Source: JAFGJQ01 sp964586145 (GTDB taxonomy: Bacteria > Planctomycetota > Phycisphaerae > UBA1845). From it: DNA of 64,000 nucleotides. The stretch spans positions 1-64,000 of the forward strand of contig CAZPHH010000014.1 of assembly GCA_964586145.1 (NCBI GenBank), given 5' to 3'. This document shows, piece by piece, positions 9,263 through 18,190 of the stretch (positions are counted from its first letter, which is position 1; each line of letters opens with the position of its first letter). The notes beneath the pieces were generated by a model. The model saw only the letters and a list, made by a program, of their open reading frames with translations. It was not told the origin of the DNA and did not search any database. A program made the translations under genes and the position numbers.

Positions 9263-10009
9263 ATGGCGAGGTGCTCGATGCAGATTGGCCTGGCGGTGGT
9301 CGCGATTCCAGGGCTGATTATGCTCTCCGCATGCGCGGCAAGCCGCACCGAAGAGGGCTGGCGGGCGGAACAGGTGGCGGTCCCCGAGACGGAGGAAGGA
9401 ACGGCGGATGCAAAGCCCGCGGCCGCGCCGTTCCTGTTTCGCGAAGCGAAGCGTCCTCGCGGCTTCCCCCCGCCGGGCCCGGTGGGCACGGTAATCGTCA
9501 AGGACTACCCCGCGTACCGTCTGGCCCGGACCCAGGCCGGCGAAACCGATCACGCGACCGGGCCAAACCAGATGTTCGGGCCGCTGTTCAACCACATCCG
9601 GCGGAACGACATCGCCATGACCGCACCGGTCGAGATGGAATACGCGAAGACATCGCTTACTTCCACCGACGCCGGGTCGGTGGCCGGCACGAATGCCCTC
9701 ACCTCCATGGGGTTTCTGTACGCGGAGCCGTTTTTGGGCTCGACGGGTCCGGACCCCTCGGACTCCCGCGTGGTCGTCGAGGACATCCCGGCCATGACGG
9801 TGGTTTCGGTCAGCCTGCGGGGCAATTACACCCCCCGGAACTTTGCGGCGGGTGCGGATGTGCTGCGGGACTGGTTCTCGACGCGATCCGACCAGTTCCG
9901 TGTCGCGGGCTCGCCTCGCTATCTCGCGTACAACAGCCCGTTCGTGCCGGGGTTCTTCAAGCTCGGCGAAGTGCAGATCCCGGTGGAGCGAATCGCCGCC
10001 GAGGAGTAG
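9263..10009 (+). CDS. SOUL/HBP-family heme-binding-like lipoprotein
   Basis: Protein of 248 aa with an N-terminal lipoprotein signal (PGLIMLSAC, lipobox LSAC), so probably anchored on the periplasmic side. The mature part matches the SOUL family: VIVKDYPAYRLARTQ at the start, the signature NDIAMTAPVEMEY in the middle, and AYNSPFVPGFFKLGEVQIPV at the end. Family members bind heme or other hydrophobic ligands; heme binding here is inferred from the family. The ATG at 9263 follows a purine-rich GAGGGGGG; an internal ATG at 9281 is possible but would shorten the basic start of the signal. Confidence 0.88.
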   Translation: MARCSMQIGLAVVAIPGLIMLSACAASRTEEGWRAEQVAVPETEEGTADAKPAAAPFLFREAKRPRGFPPPGPVGTVIVKDYPAYRLARTQAGETDHATGPNQMFGPLFNHIRRNDIAMTAPVEMEYAKTSLTSTDAGSVAGTNALTSMGFLYAEPFLGSTGPDPSDSRVVVEDIPAMTVVSVSLRGNYTPRNFAAGADVLRDWFSTRSDQFRVAGSPRYLAYNSPFVPGFFKLGEVQIPVERIAAEE

Positions 10010-10197
10010 GCCCGAGCTTCGTCTCCGGCGCGAGACCCGGTCACGTGGCGCAGGCCTCACGGACCGGTCGCGGGGGCGGCCCCTTACATTTCCATGACAT
10101 CCGCCTATAATGGTGCATGGCGCGGTGGTTCGGCGGCTCTCGACCGCCATCTGCCAGTCGTGGATCATCCCCGTCGGTCGTCGGCCAGGAGAATCCC

Positions 10198-11091
10198 ATG
10201 CGGCGAATCGCGGTCATCAACCAGAAAGGCGGCGTCGGCAAGACCACCACGGTGTGCAACCTGGGCGTGGCCCTGGCCGCCCGCCGGAAGAAGGTGTTGA
10301 CCATCGATCTCGACCCGCAGGCCCACCTGACCCTGCACTTCGGGGCCGAGCCCGGTACTGACCGGCCCAGCGTGTACGACGTCCTCGTGCGCGGCACGCC
10401 CCTGGACAACGCCACCCTCAAGATCCGCAAAAACGTCTGGCTGGTCCCGTCGCACACCCGGCTGGCCGGCGCCGAGGCGGAACTGGTCTCCGCCGTCGGG
10501 CGAGACGTTCTGCTGCGCGATGCCGTCGTAGACTCGCGGCGAAAGTACGATGTCGTGCTGATTGACTGCCCGCCCTCGCTGGGGGTGCTGACGCTCAACG
10601 GCCTGGCGGCGGCTAACGAGGTGATCATCCCCCTCCAGGCGCACTTCCTCGGTCTGCAGGGCATGGGCAAGCTCCTGGAGACCATCACTCTGGTCCAACG
10701 CCGGATCAACAGCGACCTCCAGGTGGGCGGCGTCGTGCTCTGCATGTTCGAGGCCGGCACGAAGCTGGCCACGGAGGTGGTGGACGACCTGCGGCGATTC
10801 CTCGACGACGCCCGCGGTACCAACGTGCCGTGGGCGCAGGCCCGGCTCTTCGACGCGGTGATCCGGCGGAACATCAAGCTGGCCGAATGCCCGAGCTACG
10901 GCCTGTCCATCTTCGACTACGAGCCGCATTGCAACGGCGCATTGGACTATGCCCGACTCGCCGTGGAGGTGCTGGGCGCTGCCGAGGCGTCGGCCCCGAC
11001 CCAACCGGCCGAAACTGCGGACGCCGCCGCCCCTGCCATGCGCATCGACACCCAGGACGCACGGGACTCTTCCATTGCCAACATCGCCTGA
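10198..11091 (+). CDS. ParA/Soj-family ATPase
   Basis: Deviant-Walker ATPase of 297 aa. The N-terminus MRRIAVINQKGGVGKTTTVC carries the signature KGGVGKTT, followed by LTIDLDPQAHLTLHFG and the Walker B region VLIDCPPSLGVLTLNGLAAA, then VIIPLQAHFLGLQGMGKL. These place it with chromosome- or cargo-partitioning ParA proteins that bind nucleoid DNA in the ATP form. No ParB homologue or parS-like repeat is next to it, so it may be an orphan that positions another cargo. The C-terminal 30 residues are a low-complexity Ala/Pro/Thr tail. The start has AGGAGA 6 bases upstream. Its end overlaps the following VanZ-like gene. Confidence 0.93.
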   Translation: MRRIAVINQKGGVGKTTTVCNLGVALAARRKKVLTIDLDPQAHLTLHFGAEPGTDRPSVYDVLVRGTPLDNATLKIRKNVWLVPSHTRLAGAEAELVSAVGRDVLLRDAVVDSRRKYDVVLIDCPPSLGVLTLNGLAAANEVIIPLQAHFLGLQGMGKLLETITLVQRRINSDLQVGGVVLCMFEAGTKLATEVVDDLRRFLDDARGTNVPWAQARLFDAVIRRNIKLAECPSYGLSIFDYEPHCNGALDYARLAVEVLGAAEASAPTQPAETADAAAPAMRIDTQDARDSSIANIA

Positions 11092-11578
11092 TGAACAGCA
11101 ACCGGCGCCCGTCCCGGCGGGACCCCGCGACGGCGGACAATCGCTCCAGCCGCTGCCGGCCCGGACTTGGTGGACGCACCCACTGACCCTGATGTGGCTG
11201 GGCTGCTGGGCCGGACTGTTCGTGATCACGCATATCCCCGTGCCGAAGGGCGTTCCCATCCCTACGGGCGGCGACAAAATCATCCACCTGGTGGCCTACT
11301 TCGCCCTGGCCACACTGGGCGGTCGGGCGGCCATCGGCCGCGGCGTCCGAATCCGAGGCCGATGGATCATCATCTGGACCCTGGTCTACGCGGCATTCGG
11401 CGCGCTCGATGAAATCACGCAGGGGCTGCCCATGGTGAATCGAACGCCGTCGCTTGCCGACTGGCTGGCGAACGTCGCCGGCCTGCTCCTGGCCGCCGTG
11501 TTGCTCTGGATGTATCCCACTCCCACCCGCGGCGATTCGACCGTGGTGGAGGAGGACCACGAGTTGTTCGGCATGTGA
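11075..11578 (+). CDS. VanZ-like membrane protein
   Basis: Small integral membrane protein with three or four hydrophobic helices (LTLMWLGCWAGLFVITHI, then DKIIHLVAYFALATLGGRA, IIIWTLVYAAFGALDEITQ, WLANVAGLLLAAVLLWMY). The conserved acidic and polar positions DKIIH, DEITQ and DWLANVAG match VanZ-like/teicoplanin-resistance-associated proteins. Antibiotic resistance is not implied for planctomycete members. The start is uncertain: no ATG exists before the first helix except at 10949, deep inside parA. I chose the TTG at 11075, which overlaps the parA end by 17 bases and suggests translational coupling. Confidence 0.8.
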   Translation: MPTSPDEQQPAPVPAGPRDGGQSLQPLPARTWWTHPLTLMWLGCWAGLFVITHIPVPKGVPIPTGGDKIIHLVAYFALATLGGRAAIGRGVRIRGRWIIIWTLVYAAFGALDEITQGLPMVNRTPSLADWLANVAGLLLAAVLLWMYPTPTRGDSTVVEEDHELFGM

Positions 11579-12066
11579 CTGGCCGGACCCCGCCGATCGG
11601 ATCGGAACACCATCGCCGGCCCTTGCCCGCAGGACTGCCCCTCCCGCATATCGGAACGCCTCGCAATGTCTTATCGGACCGGTTGTTGCGACGCCCTCGG
11701 AAGGCTTGCCTGTCGCGAACCCCGGCGTATGGTCCGACTGCGACGCACGGGCGGAAGCCCGTTGATTTAGCGTTGCAGATGTGGGACACTTGATACAGCA
11801 GTTCGCTGCGGGCCCGGATCGGGCGAACAGGGGTTCAGCCAGTCGAGGTTGATCGAAGAGTGTTCCGGGCCGCACATCACGCACAGGGAGGCGCTGGTTG
11901 CGAGTTGTCCGTGTGAACCGGCGGGCAGGAAGTCCGGCCGGTCGGAGAGTTCACAGCGTCGTGCCGCGCGGGCGGTGCGTCGCCGTGACGATCGAGATCG
12001 AGTGGCCGTGCCGTTTCAGAGTCCGCGCGGGAGCAGGCCGCGCAGCCAGAACGAAGGAGGCATGTG
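11579..12066. other. Intergenic region upstream of the thrombospondin-repeat gene
   Basis: About 490 bases with no credible gene, repeat or RNA. It presumably contains the promoter of the large surface-protein gene; no convincing hexamer pair was seen. Confidence 0.4.
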
Positions 12067-14943
12067 ATGTCCGGGCGGTTGACTGATTCCACGATGATGC
12101 GCGTCTTGCTTGTCACCGCGTCAATGACCTTGCTGTTCGCGGGCGCTGCGACAGCAACAGACGCCGGCCCGCTGGGCGACGCCGGCCGGCCGGAGACGGT
12201 CAAGGCCGCGATCGAACAATTCTGGCTTGATGCGTATCCGGCGGGGGGTTCGGCCTGTCCCGGCGACGGTGGCTGCGACCCCTGCTCCTGCTGTGCGATG
12301 TACTACTACGATACGGAGTTGCTCGCCAAGGCCCAGCCGGACGAGTGCTTCGTGGGCATTGGGCAGGAAAACCCGTACCCCTACGAGTTCACCGACGACA
12401 CGTGTACGAACTCCGTAGGCAGCACCGGCGTGCCCAAGGTGAATGAGAGCTACGTGTTCGGCCTGACCAAGTCGGGCTTCCACCTCTGGATGGGCACGTC
12501 GTCCAACATGCTCTGCCTGGTGACCGCCACGATTGCAGAACAGGCCCCGCCCGGACTGCTCGGCCCGCTGCAGGGACGCTCCTTCGTCTGCGAATACAAC
12601 GCAAGCCAGTTCGGCGCGGCCCACGGAACGCCGGGAATGCTGGGAGACTGGCGCCCGCCCTCCGTGTACATGTACAACACCGCCACCGGCGTGCTGGAAG
12701 ACAAGACGCCGGACGATCCGCTGATCTGGGAAACGCTGGGGCTGCGCTCTGCGGGCTCGCTGGGCGACGTGGTGCTGCTGGCCGGTCCCACGCTGCTGGG
12801 AATGGGCGGCCCGGGCGACACGGCCGGCGTGAACATGTTCGCCTTCAACGCCCAGACCGGCGAGTACCTCGGCTCGCATCAGTTCCTGGAGTTTGCCGAC
12901 ATCCGCAAGTGGATTGTGGTGAATGGCGCGCTGTACACCGGCGTGTGGAACACCCGCTCCAGCGTCCCGCCGGACCTGGCCCACATCGGCAGCGTGCTTC
13001 GCTGGGCCCCGCTGCCCGGCAACCTCTTCAACTTCGAGCGCGTCGGTTGGATCGACGGCGAGGCTGCTGAACTGACCTACCACGAGGGCCGGATCTTCGT
13101 GTCCACCTGGCCGGACAACGCCCGCATGTTCCTGCCCGTGGAGTACGGCTACGCGGGCGTCTGGATGAGCCCCGTGCTGGGCCCGGACGGGCTGCGCGAG
13201 TCGGACGCCGACGGCTGGACGAAAGTCTGGTCCATCCGGCAGTACGAGCAGGACGAGGTCACCGCCCGCCTGACCAACGGCGGGGCCATCGCATCCTTCG
13301 ACGGCTACCTGTATTGGGGCTCCATCAACATGCCGCTGGCCCCCGCCCTGGCCCATGCCATGGTCAACGGGTTGATCGACATCGGGGACCCCGCCAACAG
13401 CGACGTCATGGGCATTGTGGCCGCTCTGCTGGGCACACACCGGCCGACGGCCGTCTTCCGCGGGCGCAACTTCGGCACACCGGAGCAGGAGATGCAGGTC
13501 GTCTACGGCCTGCCGATCATGCCGGCCTACGCCGACTGGGACGCCGACGGTGACAGCGAATGGTGGCTCGTGCCCAACGGCATGGGATGGCCGGTCTTCG
13601 GACTGGCGGGCTTCGGCAACTTCTTCAACGCGTACACCTGGACGATGGCCGTCGAACAGAACCAGCTCTTCGTCGGCACGCACGACTGGAGCTTTACGGG
13701 GCAGGAGATCCTCCGCCTGCTCCTCGAGTCGATCGTCGGACCGCTGCCGGACTTCCAACTGCCGCAGCCGTTCTATGGGGCGGACCTGTATCGGTTCTGC
13801 TCGTCGCACTCGCCGGCCCTGGCCGTGAACATCGCCGGGCTGGGTAATTATAGCAACTACGGCGTGCGGACCATGGTGTCGGACGACACGCTCTACCTCG
13901 GAACGGCCAACGCCTACAATCTGCTCACAGACCCGAACGATTGTCTGCCGGAGGGCGGCTGGGAGCTTCATCGGTTGCGGCCCGGCGACTGCAACCACAA
14001 CGACATTCCCGACTGGTGCGACATCGCCGACGGAACCAGCCTGGACCTGAACTCCAATGGAATTCCCGACGAGTGCGAAGAGTGCATCGTCGATGCGGAT
14101 TGCGACGACGGGCTCTTCTGCAACGGCCAGGAGTGGTGCAACCTGGGGCACTGCATGGACGGCACGCCGCCCTGCCCGCCGGGTACGATCTGCGACGAGG
14201 CCGCCGGCATCTGCCGGACACAGGGCGGAGGCGGAGGCGCCTCCTTCCAACAATGCCCGGACGCGGATGAGGATGGCATCTGCGACAGCGACGACAACTG
14301 CCCGACGGTATTCAACCCCGACCAGGCGGATACGGACGGGGACGGCATCGGCGACGCCTGCGATAACTGCCCGACCGTGGCCAACCCCGACCAGGCGGAT
14401 ACGGACGGGGACGGCATCGGCGATGCCTGCGACAACTGCCCGACCGTGGCCAACCCCGACCAGGCCGATACGGACGGGGACGGCACCGGCGATGCCTGCG
14501 ACAACTGCCCGACCGTGGCCAACCCCGACCAGGCCGATTCGGACGGGGACGGCATCGGCGACGCCTGCGATAACTGCCCGACCGTGGCCAACCCCGACCA
14601 GGCGGATTCGGACGGCAACGGCATCGGCGATGCCTGCGACGAGGAGGAGCCCGAGCAGCCCGTGTGCATCGAGGACGCGCAGTGCGATGACGACGATCTC
14701 TGCACGATCGACCGGTGCGTGGACGGGCAATGCGTGTACACAGCCGTGGAGTGCCCGGAAGGCACGTTCTGCCTGCCCGAAACCGGCGAGTGCGTGGCCG
14801 AGGAGTCGGATAGCGGCCAGCAACTTCCGGCCGTGCTCCGGCGTGTCGGTTGCGGCATCTTCAACGGCGTCGCCCTGATTCTGCTGCCGTTGTCACTGCT
14901 TTTGTGGATGAGCCTCCGCAGCCGCCGCCGCGCTCAGCCGTAG
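12067..14943 (+). CDS. Large secreted protein with thrombospondin type 3 repeats and Cys-TM-Arg tail
   Basis: Exported protein of about 958 aa. A signal peptide (VLLVTASMTLLFAGAATA) leads into a Cys-containing region of about 650 residues with repeated aromatic blade-like segments, possibly a propeller; I do not recognise its family. Then come Cys-rich segments (DWCDIADGTSLDLNSNGIPD, CIVDADCDDGLFCNG) and five thrombospondin type 3 repeats of the form DNCPTVANPDQADTDGDGIG, which bind calcium. A second Cys module follows. The last 35 residues, GCGIFNGVALILLPLSLLLW plus an Arg-rich end, form an anchor with a conserved-looking Cys, like MYXO-CTERM tails. ATG 12067 has GGAGG 7-8 bases upstream; the GTG three bases earlier is an alternative. 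Confidence 0.88.
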   Translation: MSGRLTDSTMMRVLLVTASMTLLFAGAATATDAGPLGDAGRPETVKAAIEQFWLDAYPAGGSACPGDGGCDPCSCCAMYYYDTELLAKAQPDECFVGIGQENPYPYEFTDDTCTNSVGSTGVPKVNESYVFGLTKSGFHLWMGTSSNMLCLVTATIAEQAPPGLLGPLQGRSFVCEYNASQFGAAHGTPGMLGDWRPPSVYMYNTATGVLEDKTPDDPLIWETLGLRSAGSLGDVVLLAGPTLLGMGGPGDTAGVNMFAFNAQTGEYLGSHQFLEFADIRKWIVVNGALYTGVWNTRSSVPPDLAHIGSVLRWAPLPGNLFNFERVGWIDGEAAELTYHEGRIFVSTWPDNARMFLPVEYGYAGVWMSPVLGPDGLRESDADGWTKVWSIRQYEQDEVTARLTNGGAIASFDGYLYWGSINMPLAPALAHAMVNGLIDIGDPANSDVMGIVAALLGTHRPTAVFRGRNFGTPEQEMQVVYGLPIMPAYADWDADGDSEWWLVPNGMGWPVFGLAGFGNFFNAYTWTMAVEQNQLFVGTHDWSFTGQEILRLLLESIVGPLPDFQLPQPFYGADLYRFCSSHSPALAVNIAGLGNYSNYGVRTMVSDDTLYLGTANAYNLLTDPNDCLPEGGWELHRLRPGDCNHNDIPDWCDIADGTSLDLNSNGIPDECEECIVDADCDDGLFCNGQEWCNLGHCMDGTPPCPPGTICDEAAGICRTQGGGGGASFQQCPDADEDGICDSDDNCPTVFNPDQADTDGDGIGDACDNCPTVANPDQADTDGDGIGDACDNCPTVANPDQADTDGDGTGDACDNCPTVANPDQADSDGDGIGDACDNCPTVANPDQADSDGNGIGDACDEEEPEQPVCIEDAQCDDDDLCTIDRCVDGQCVYTAVECPEGTFCLPETGECVAEESDSGQQLPAVLRRVGCGIFNGVALILLPLSLLLWMSLRSRRRAQP
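14293..14637 (+). repeat. Five tandem 69-bp coding repeats
   Basis: Units start at 14293, 14362, 14431, 14500 and 14569, each encoding one 23-residue thrombospondin type 3 repeat. The last four are nearly identical at nucleotide level while the first differs more, indicating recent in-frame duplication or homogenisation. The unit number may vary between strains or be misassembled. Confidence 0.95.
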
Positions 14944-14972
14944 CGACGGAAAGGGGATTCAACGGCACGTTG

Positions 14973-15013
14973 CGCGGCGATCGCGATTCGAACGCGATCG
15001 CCGCGTTCGTTTT
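14973..15013 (+). terminator. Strong intrinsic terminator
   Basis: A perfect 13-bp stem (14973-14985 with 14993-15005) around the 7-base loop attcgaa, followed by ttcgtttt, 30 bases after the thrombospondin-repeat gene. The TTCGAA in the loop resembles a tRNA T-loop but no tRNA can be folded. Confidence 0.9.
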
Positions 15014-15140
15014 CCGCGCCGCCGCGCCAGGGAGCCAGGCGTTTCCCGGGGCCGTAGCGGGGCGTCGCTGGTACGTCCGGAGGCCGTGGCCTACAATCGA
15101 TGCCGATCCGGCGGGCCGCCTGTGGCGCGGAGGTGGATGC

Positions 15141-16103
15141 GTGGCGATTCTGGTCGGGATTGATGAGGCGGGGTACGGACCGGTCCTGGGGCCGCTGATC
15201 GTCTCGGCCACCGCCTGGTGCGTGCCGGATGACGAGGCCGAGCAGTGCCTGTGGGACCGTCTTCGCGAGAGCGTCTGCCGCCGGCCGGCGCGGCGTGACC
15301 GGCGACTGCCCATCCTCGACAGCAAAAAGCTCTTCCATCGCAAGACGGGCCTCGCCGGCCTGGAGCGCAGCGCCCTGACCGCCCTGCGATTGGCGGGAAT
15401 GGAACCCGCGTCGTTCCGCGATCTGCTGGGGCGGCTCTGCCCGGACGCACTGGCCCAACTGGACCTCTATCCCTGGTACCGCGACTTCCACCTGGACCTG
15501 CCGGTCTCGTTGGAGCCGGGAACGCTCGGGACGCAGGCCAACGCCCTGCGGCTCGATTGCACACGGCAGCAGGTGAAGCTTGTGGGCGCGTTCTGCGAGG
15601 CCCTTCCGGAAGGACATTTCAACCGGCTCGTCGGCAACACGCGAAACAAGGGCGTGGTGCTTCTGGGGCTGGTGTTGCGGGTGCTCAGCCGAGCCATGGC
15701 CGCCGGCGGCGATCAACCCGTCCGCGTGTTCGTGGACCGCCAGGGCGGCCGGGCTCGCTACGCCCCACACCTGCTGACCGCGTTTGACGGGTACGACCTG
15801 CAGATCCTGGAGGAATCACCCGAACGCAGCGCCTACGCCCTGCGCCGCAAAGGCGGCGAAGTGCGGGTCGAGTTTGCCGTCTCGGGCGAAGACCGCCATC
15901 TGCCCGTGGCCTTGGCCAGCATCCTGAGCAAGTACCTGCGCGAATTGTTCATGATCGGTCTGAATCGCTACTGGGCCGGACGCGTCCCCGGCCTGTCCCC
16001 GACGGCCGGGTATTACACGGACGGGCACCGATTCCTCAAGGACATTGCGCCGGCCCTGCGCGAGGCGGGGGTGGATCGTACTCTGCTGGTCCGCGCGCGA
16101 TAA
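15141..16103 (+). CDS. Divergent RNase HII-like protein
   Basis: Protein of 320 aa with a ribonuclease H-fold signature at the start, VGIDEAGYGPVLGPLIVSA, close to the GIDEAGRGPLAGPV motif of RNase HII. Asp8 and Glu9 match its first two metal ligands. Further correspondences are ILDSKKLF (as in DSKKL), VFVDRQGG with Asp199 as the probable third ligand, and ALASILSKYLRELF, where RNase HII normally has ASI.AK..RD; Glu268 replaces the usual Asp. It is about 100 residues longer than RNase HII because of insertions around 95-185. Removal of ribonucleotides from DNA is a plausible role, not a proven one. GTG at 15141 is preceded by GGAGGT at a good distance. Confidence 0.75.
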   Translation: MAILVGIDEAGYGPVLGPLIVSATAWCVPDDEAEQCLWDRLRESVCRRPARRDRRLPILDSKKLFHRKTGLAGLERSALTALRLAGMEPASFRDLLGRLCPDALAQLDLYPWYRDFHLDLPVSLEPGTLGTQANALRLDCTRQQVKLVGAFCEALPEGHFNRLVGNTRNKGVVLLGLVLRVLSRAMAAGGDQPVRVFVDRQGGRARYAPHLLTAFDGYDLQILEESPERSAYALRRKGGEVRVEFAVSGEDRHLPVALASILSKYLRELFMIGLNRYWAGRVPGLSPTAGYYTDGHRFLKDIAPALREAGVDRTLLVRAR

Positions 16104-16333
16104 AGCGGGACAGGAACGCGAGGGTCTGCGACAAGCCCGGGCAGCGCCGCCGCGCGAGCGCGATCCTGCCCAATCGCCGCGGGCCGGCCTTCGTCCGCAA
16201 GGTCCGTCGGGAGAGGCGGTTGTACCCGAAGATTCTACGATGGGCCCCGGCATTCCGCCGTCCGCCGTTTCGCGTTGACAGGTTCCGGGGGCGCGGGTAG
16301 CCTGCCACCGACGCCACCGGAGCGAAAAGCACG

Positions 16334-16672
16334 ATGTCGATTCAGAACTGGTCTGAGAACATTCTCGTAGCGGAACTGCAGGACGATCCGGTCTTCACCG
16401 ACGATCTGGAAGGGCTCTACGAGCAGGTCCAGAGCAACCCCCGGCTGAACATCGTGCTGGACATGTCCAACGTCACCTACCTGAACTCATCCAACATCGC
16501 GCGCCTCATTGACCTGCGGGAACAGGTGGTCATTAAGAACGAGTCGCGGCTCGTGTTGTGCGGCGTGGGCACCCACGTCTGGGGGATCATGCTGGTCTCC
16601 GAACTGCACAAGGTGTTCGAGTTCGCGGACAACGTGGCCGTTGCCCTTGCGGGCGTGCAGATCGACAGCTAG
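16334..16672 (+). CDS. STAS-domain protein (anti-sigma factor antagonist-like)
   Basis: Compact 112-residue protein consisting of one STAS domain. The strand-loop-helix VLDMSNVTYLNSSNIARLID carries the Ser pair (SSN) that is the phosphorylation site in SpoIIAA-type antagonists, followed by LVLCGVGTHVWGIMLVSELH. Family members switch partner proteins by Ser phosphorylation. No anti-sigma kinase (RsbW/SpoIIAB type) or PP2C phosphatase is adjacent, so its partner is not given by context. It stands alone, with 230 bases upstream and 420 downstream free of genes. Confidence 0.85.
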   Translation: MSIQNWSENILVAELQDDPVFTDDLEGLYEQVQSNPRLNIVLDMSNVTYLNSSNIARLIDLREQVVIKNESRLVLCGVGTHVWGIMLVSELHKVFEFADNVAVALAGVQIDS

Positions 16673-17098
16673 CCCGGCTTCCTGAGCCGTACCGCATCTC
16701 TGTTTCTGCGAAGCGATAATTCGCCGTTCCAGGGCTGGAAGCGGCGAGAGTCTCGTCGCTCCGGGCGGGCAGTCACGACTTCTGTCATCAAACAGCCCCG
16801 GCGGCATCATCACGGCCGCGACTGCCGCGACCCCCAGGAACTTGGGGGAGTATGGGGGCGATGTGGCGACAAGTCCCCCACGAGAGCCCCAGCAGACTAA
16901 TTTCAGTGTTACTGGAAGGAACGACGACAGATGGGACCGCCGCGCACTTGACCGGCCTGAGCGGACCCCCTATTCTCTCGGCCTCGGGTGCCTGTTTGGG
17001 GGGCGGTCAGTACGACGCAACCCTGCCGCAGGTGGGTCGGCTGGCGGCAGACTGGCGAGTTTCGTGGGTTTCCCCAAGTTGACACGGAGTCACGAGCG
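16673..17098. other. Intergenic region upstream of gap
   Basis: About 425 bases between the STAS gene and gap. No conserved frame or RNA was recognised. The gap promoter is expected here; no strong hexamer pair is visible. Confidence 0.4.
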
Positions 17099-18124
17099 AT
17101 GGCGGTGCGTGTAGGAATCAACGGTTTTGGACGAATTGGGCGTCTGGTCGTGCGCGACATGCTCATGCGGAAGGGGCAGTTTGAGGTGGTGGCCATCAAC
17201 GACCTGGCCGACGCAAAAAGCCTGGCCCATCTGCTGAAGTACGACTCGGTCCACGGCACCTATCCGGGCACGATCGCTGCCGAGGGCAACGCGATTGTCG
17301 CGGACGGGCAGCACATTGCGGTGCTGGGCGAGAAATCTCCGGCCAGTCTGCCCTGGAAGGCAATGAAAGTCGACATCGTCATCGAGTCGACCGGCATCTT
17401 CACCAAACGGGAGTCGGAGAAGGGCGGCTACGGCGACCACATCAAGGCCGGTGCCCGCAAGGTGATCCTCAGCGCCCCCGCCAAGGACGAGCCCGACCTG
17501 ACCGTGGTCATGGGGGTCAACGACGACATGCTGAAGGCGACGCACACGTGCGTCTCCAACGCGAGCTGCACCACGAACTGCCTGGCCCCGGTGGCCAAGG
17601 TGCTTCATGAGAAGTTCGGCATCGTCGAAGGCCTGATGACCACCGTACATGCCTATACCAATGACCAGAAGATTGCCGATCAGATTCACAAAGACCTGCG
17701 CCGGGCCCGTGCCGGCGCTTTGAACATCATCCCGACCACCACCGGTGCCGCGGCCGCCGTCGGCAAGGTGATCCCGGCCCTCAGCGGCAAGCTGAACGGG
17801 TTTGCCCTGCGGGTCCCCGTGCCCACCGGCTCGCTCGTTGACCTGACCTGCACCCTCGAGAAGTCGGTGACTCGGGATCAGGTCAACGCGGCGATTCGGG
17901 AGGCGTCGGAAGGTCAACTTAAGGGCATATTGCACTACACCGAGGACCCGATTGTCAGCACCGACGTCATTCACAGCAGCTACAGTTCCATCTTTGACGG
18001 CCTGAGCACCCTGACGATGCCCAAGGACGGCGGCAAGATGCTCAAGATCGTCACGTGGTACGACAACGAGTGGGGCTATTCCGTGCGGACGTCGGACCTG
18101 GTTCTCATGATGGCCGGACTGTAG
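17099..18124 (+). CDS. gap: Glyceraldehyde-3-phosphate dehydrogenase
   Basis: NAD-dependent glycolytic enzyme converting glyceraldehyde 3-phosphate to 1,3-bisphosphoglycerate, 341 aa, full length. The N-terminal Rossmann motif is VGINGFGRIGRLVVRD, followed by INDLAD; catalytic Cys157 lies in SNASCTTNCLAP, and the C-terminal WYDNEWGYS is conserved. Upstream ATG/GTG codons exist in the same frame but would add a non-conserved extension, so the start at 17099 directly before VRVGINGFG was chosen. pgk follows 208 bases later in the same direction, the common glycolytic order, separated by an inverted repeat. Confidence 0.98.
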   Translation: MAVRVGINGFGRIGRLVVRDMLMRKGQFEVVAINDLADAKSLAHLLKYDSVHGTYPGTIAAEGNAIVADGQHIAVLGEKSPASLPWKAMKVDIVIESTGIFTKRESEKGGYGDHIKAGARKVILSAPAKDEPDLTVVMGVNDDMLKATHTCVSNASCTTNCLAPVAKVLHEKFGIVEGLMTTVHAYTNDQKIADQIHKDLRRARAGALNIIPTTTGAAAAVGKVIPALSGKLNGFALRVPVPTGSLVDLTCTLEKSVTRDQVNAAIREASEGQLKGILHYTEDPIVSTDVIHSSYSSIFDGLSTLTMPKDGGKMLKIVTWYDNEWGYSVRTSDLVLMMAGL

Positions 18125-18190
18125 GCAGGCCGGACGGCACGGGCGCGATCGCGCTCGTGCGGGCGCAATTTGGGATAGGTCACCCTTTCG

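Noticed and set aside
11075..11578. VanZ-like protein as evidence for a glycopeptide resistance cassette
   Set aside because: No vanH, vanA or vanX-type ligase genes are nearby, and VanZ-like proteins are widespread without resistance.
14293..14637. Regularly spaced repeats as a CRISPR array
   Set aside because: The 69-bp units are contiguous, in frame and encode calcium-binding repeats; there are no unique spacers and no cas genes.
12121..14823. Open frame of 900 codons on the minus strand opposite the thrombospondin-repeat gene
   Set aside because: GC-rich codons leave the antisense frame open; it has no family motifs, and the + strand protein has a signal peptide, repeats, anchor, ribosome binding site and terminator.
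14973..15013. tRNA because of TTCGAA
   Set aside because: The motif is the loop of a 13-bp terminator stem; no acceptor, D or anticodon arm can be formed.
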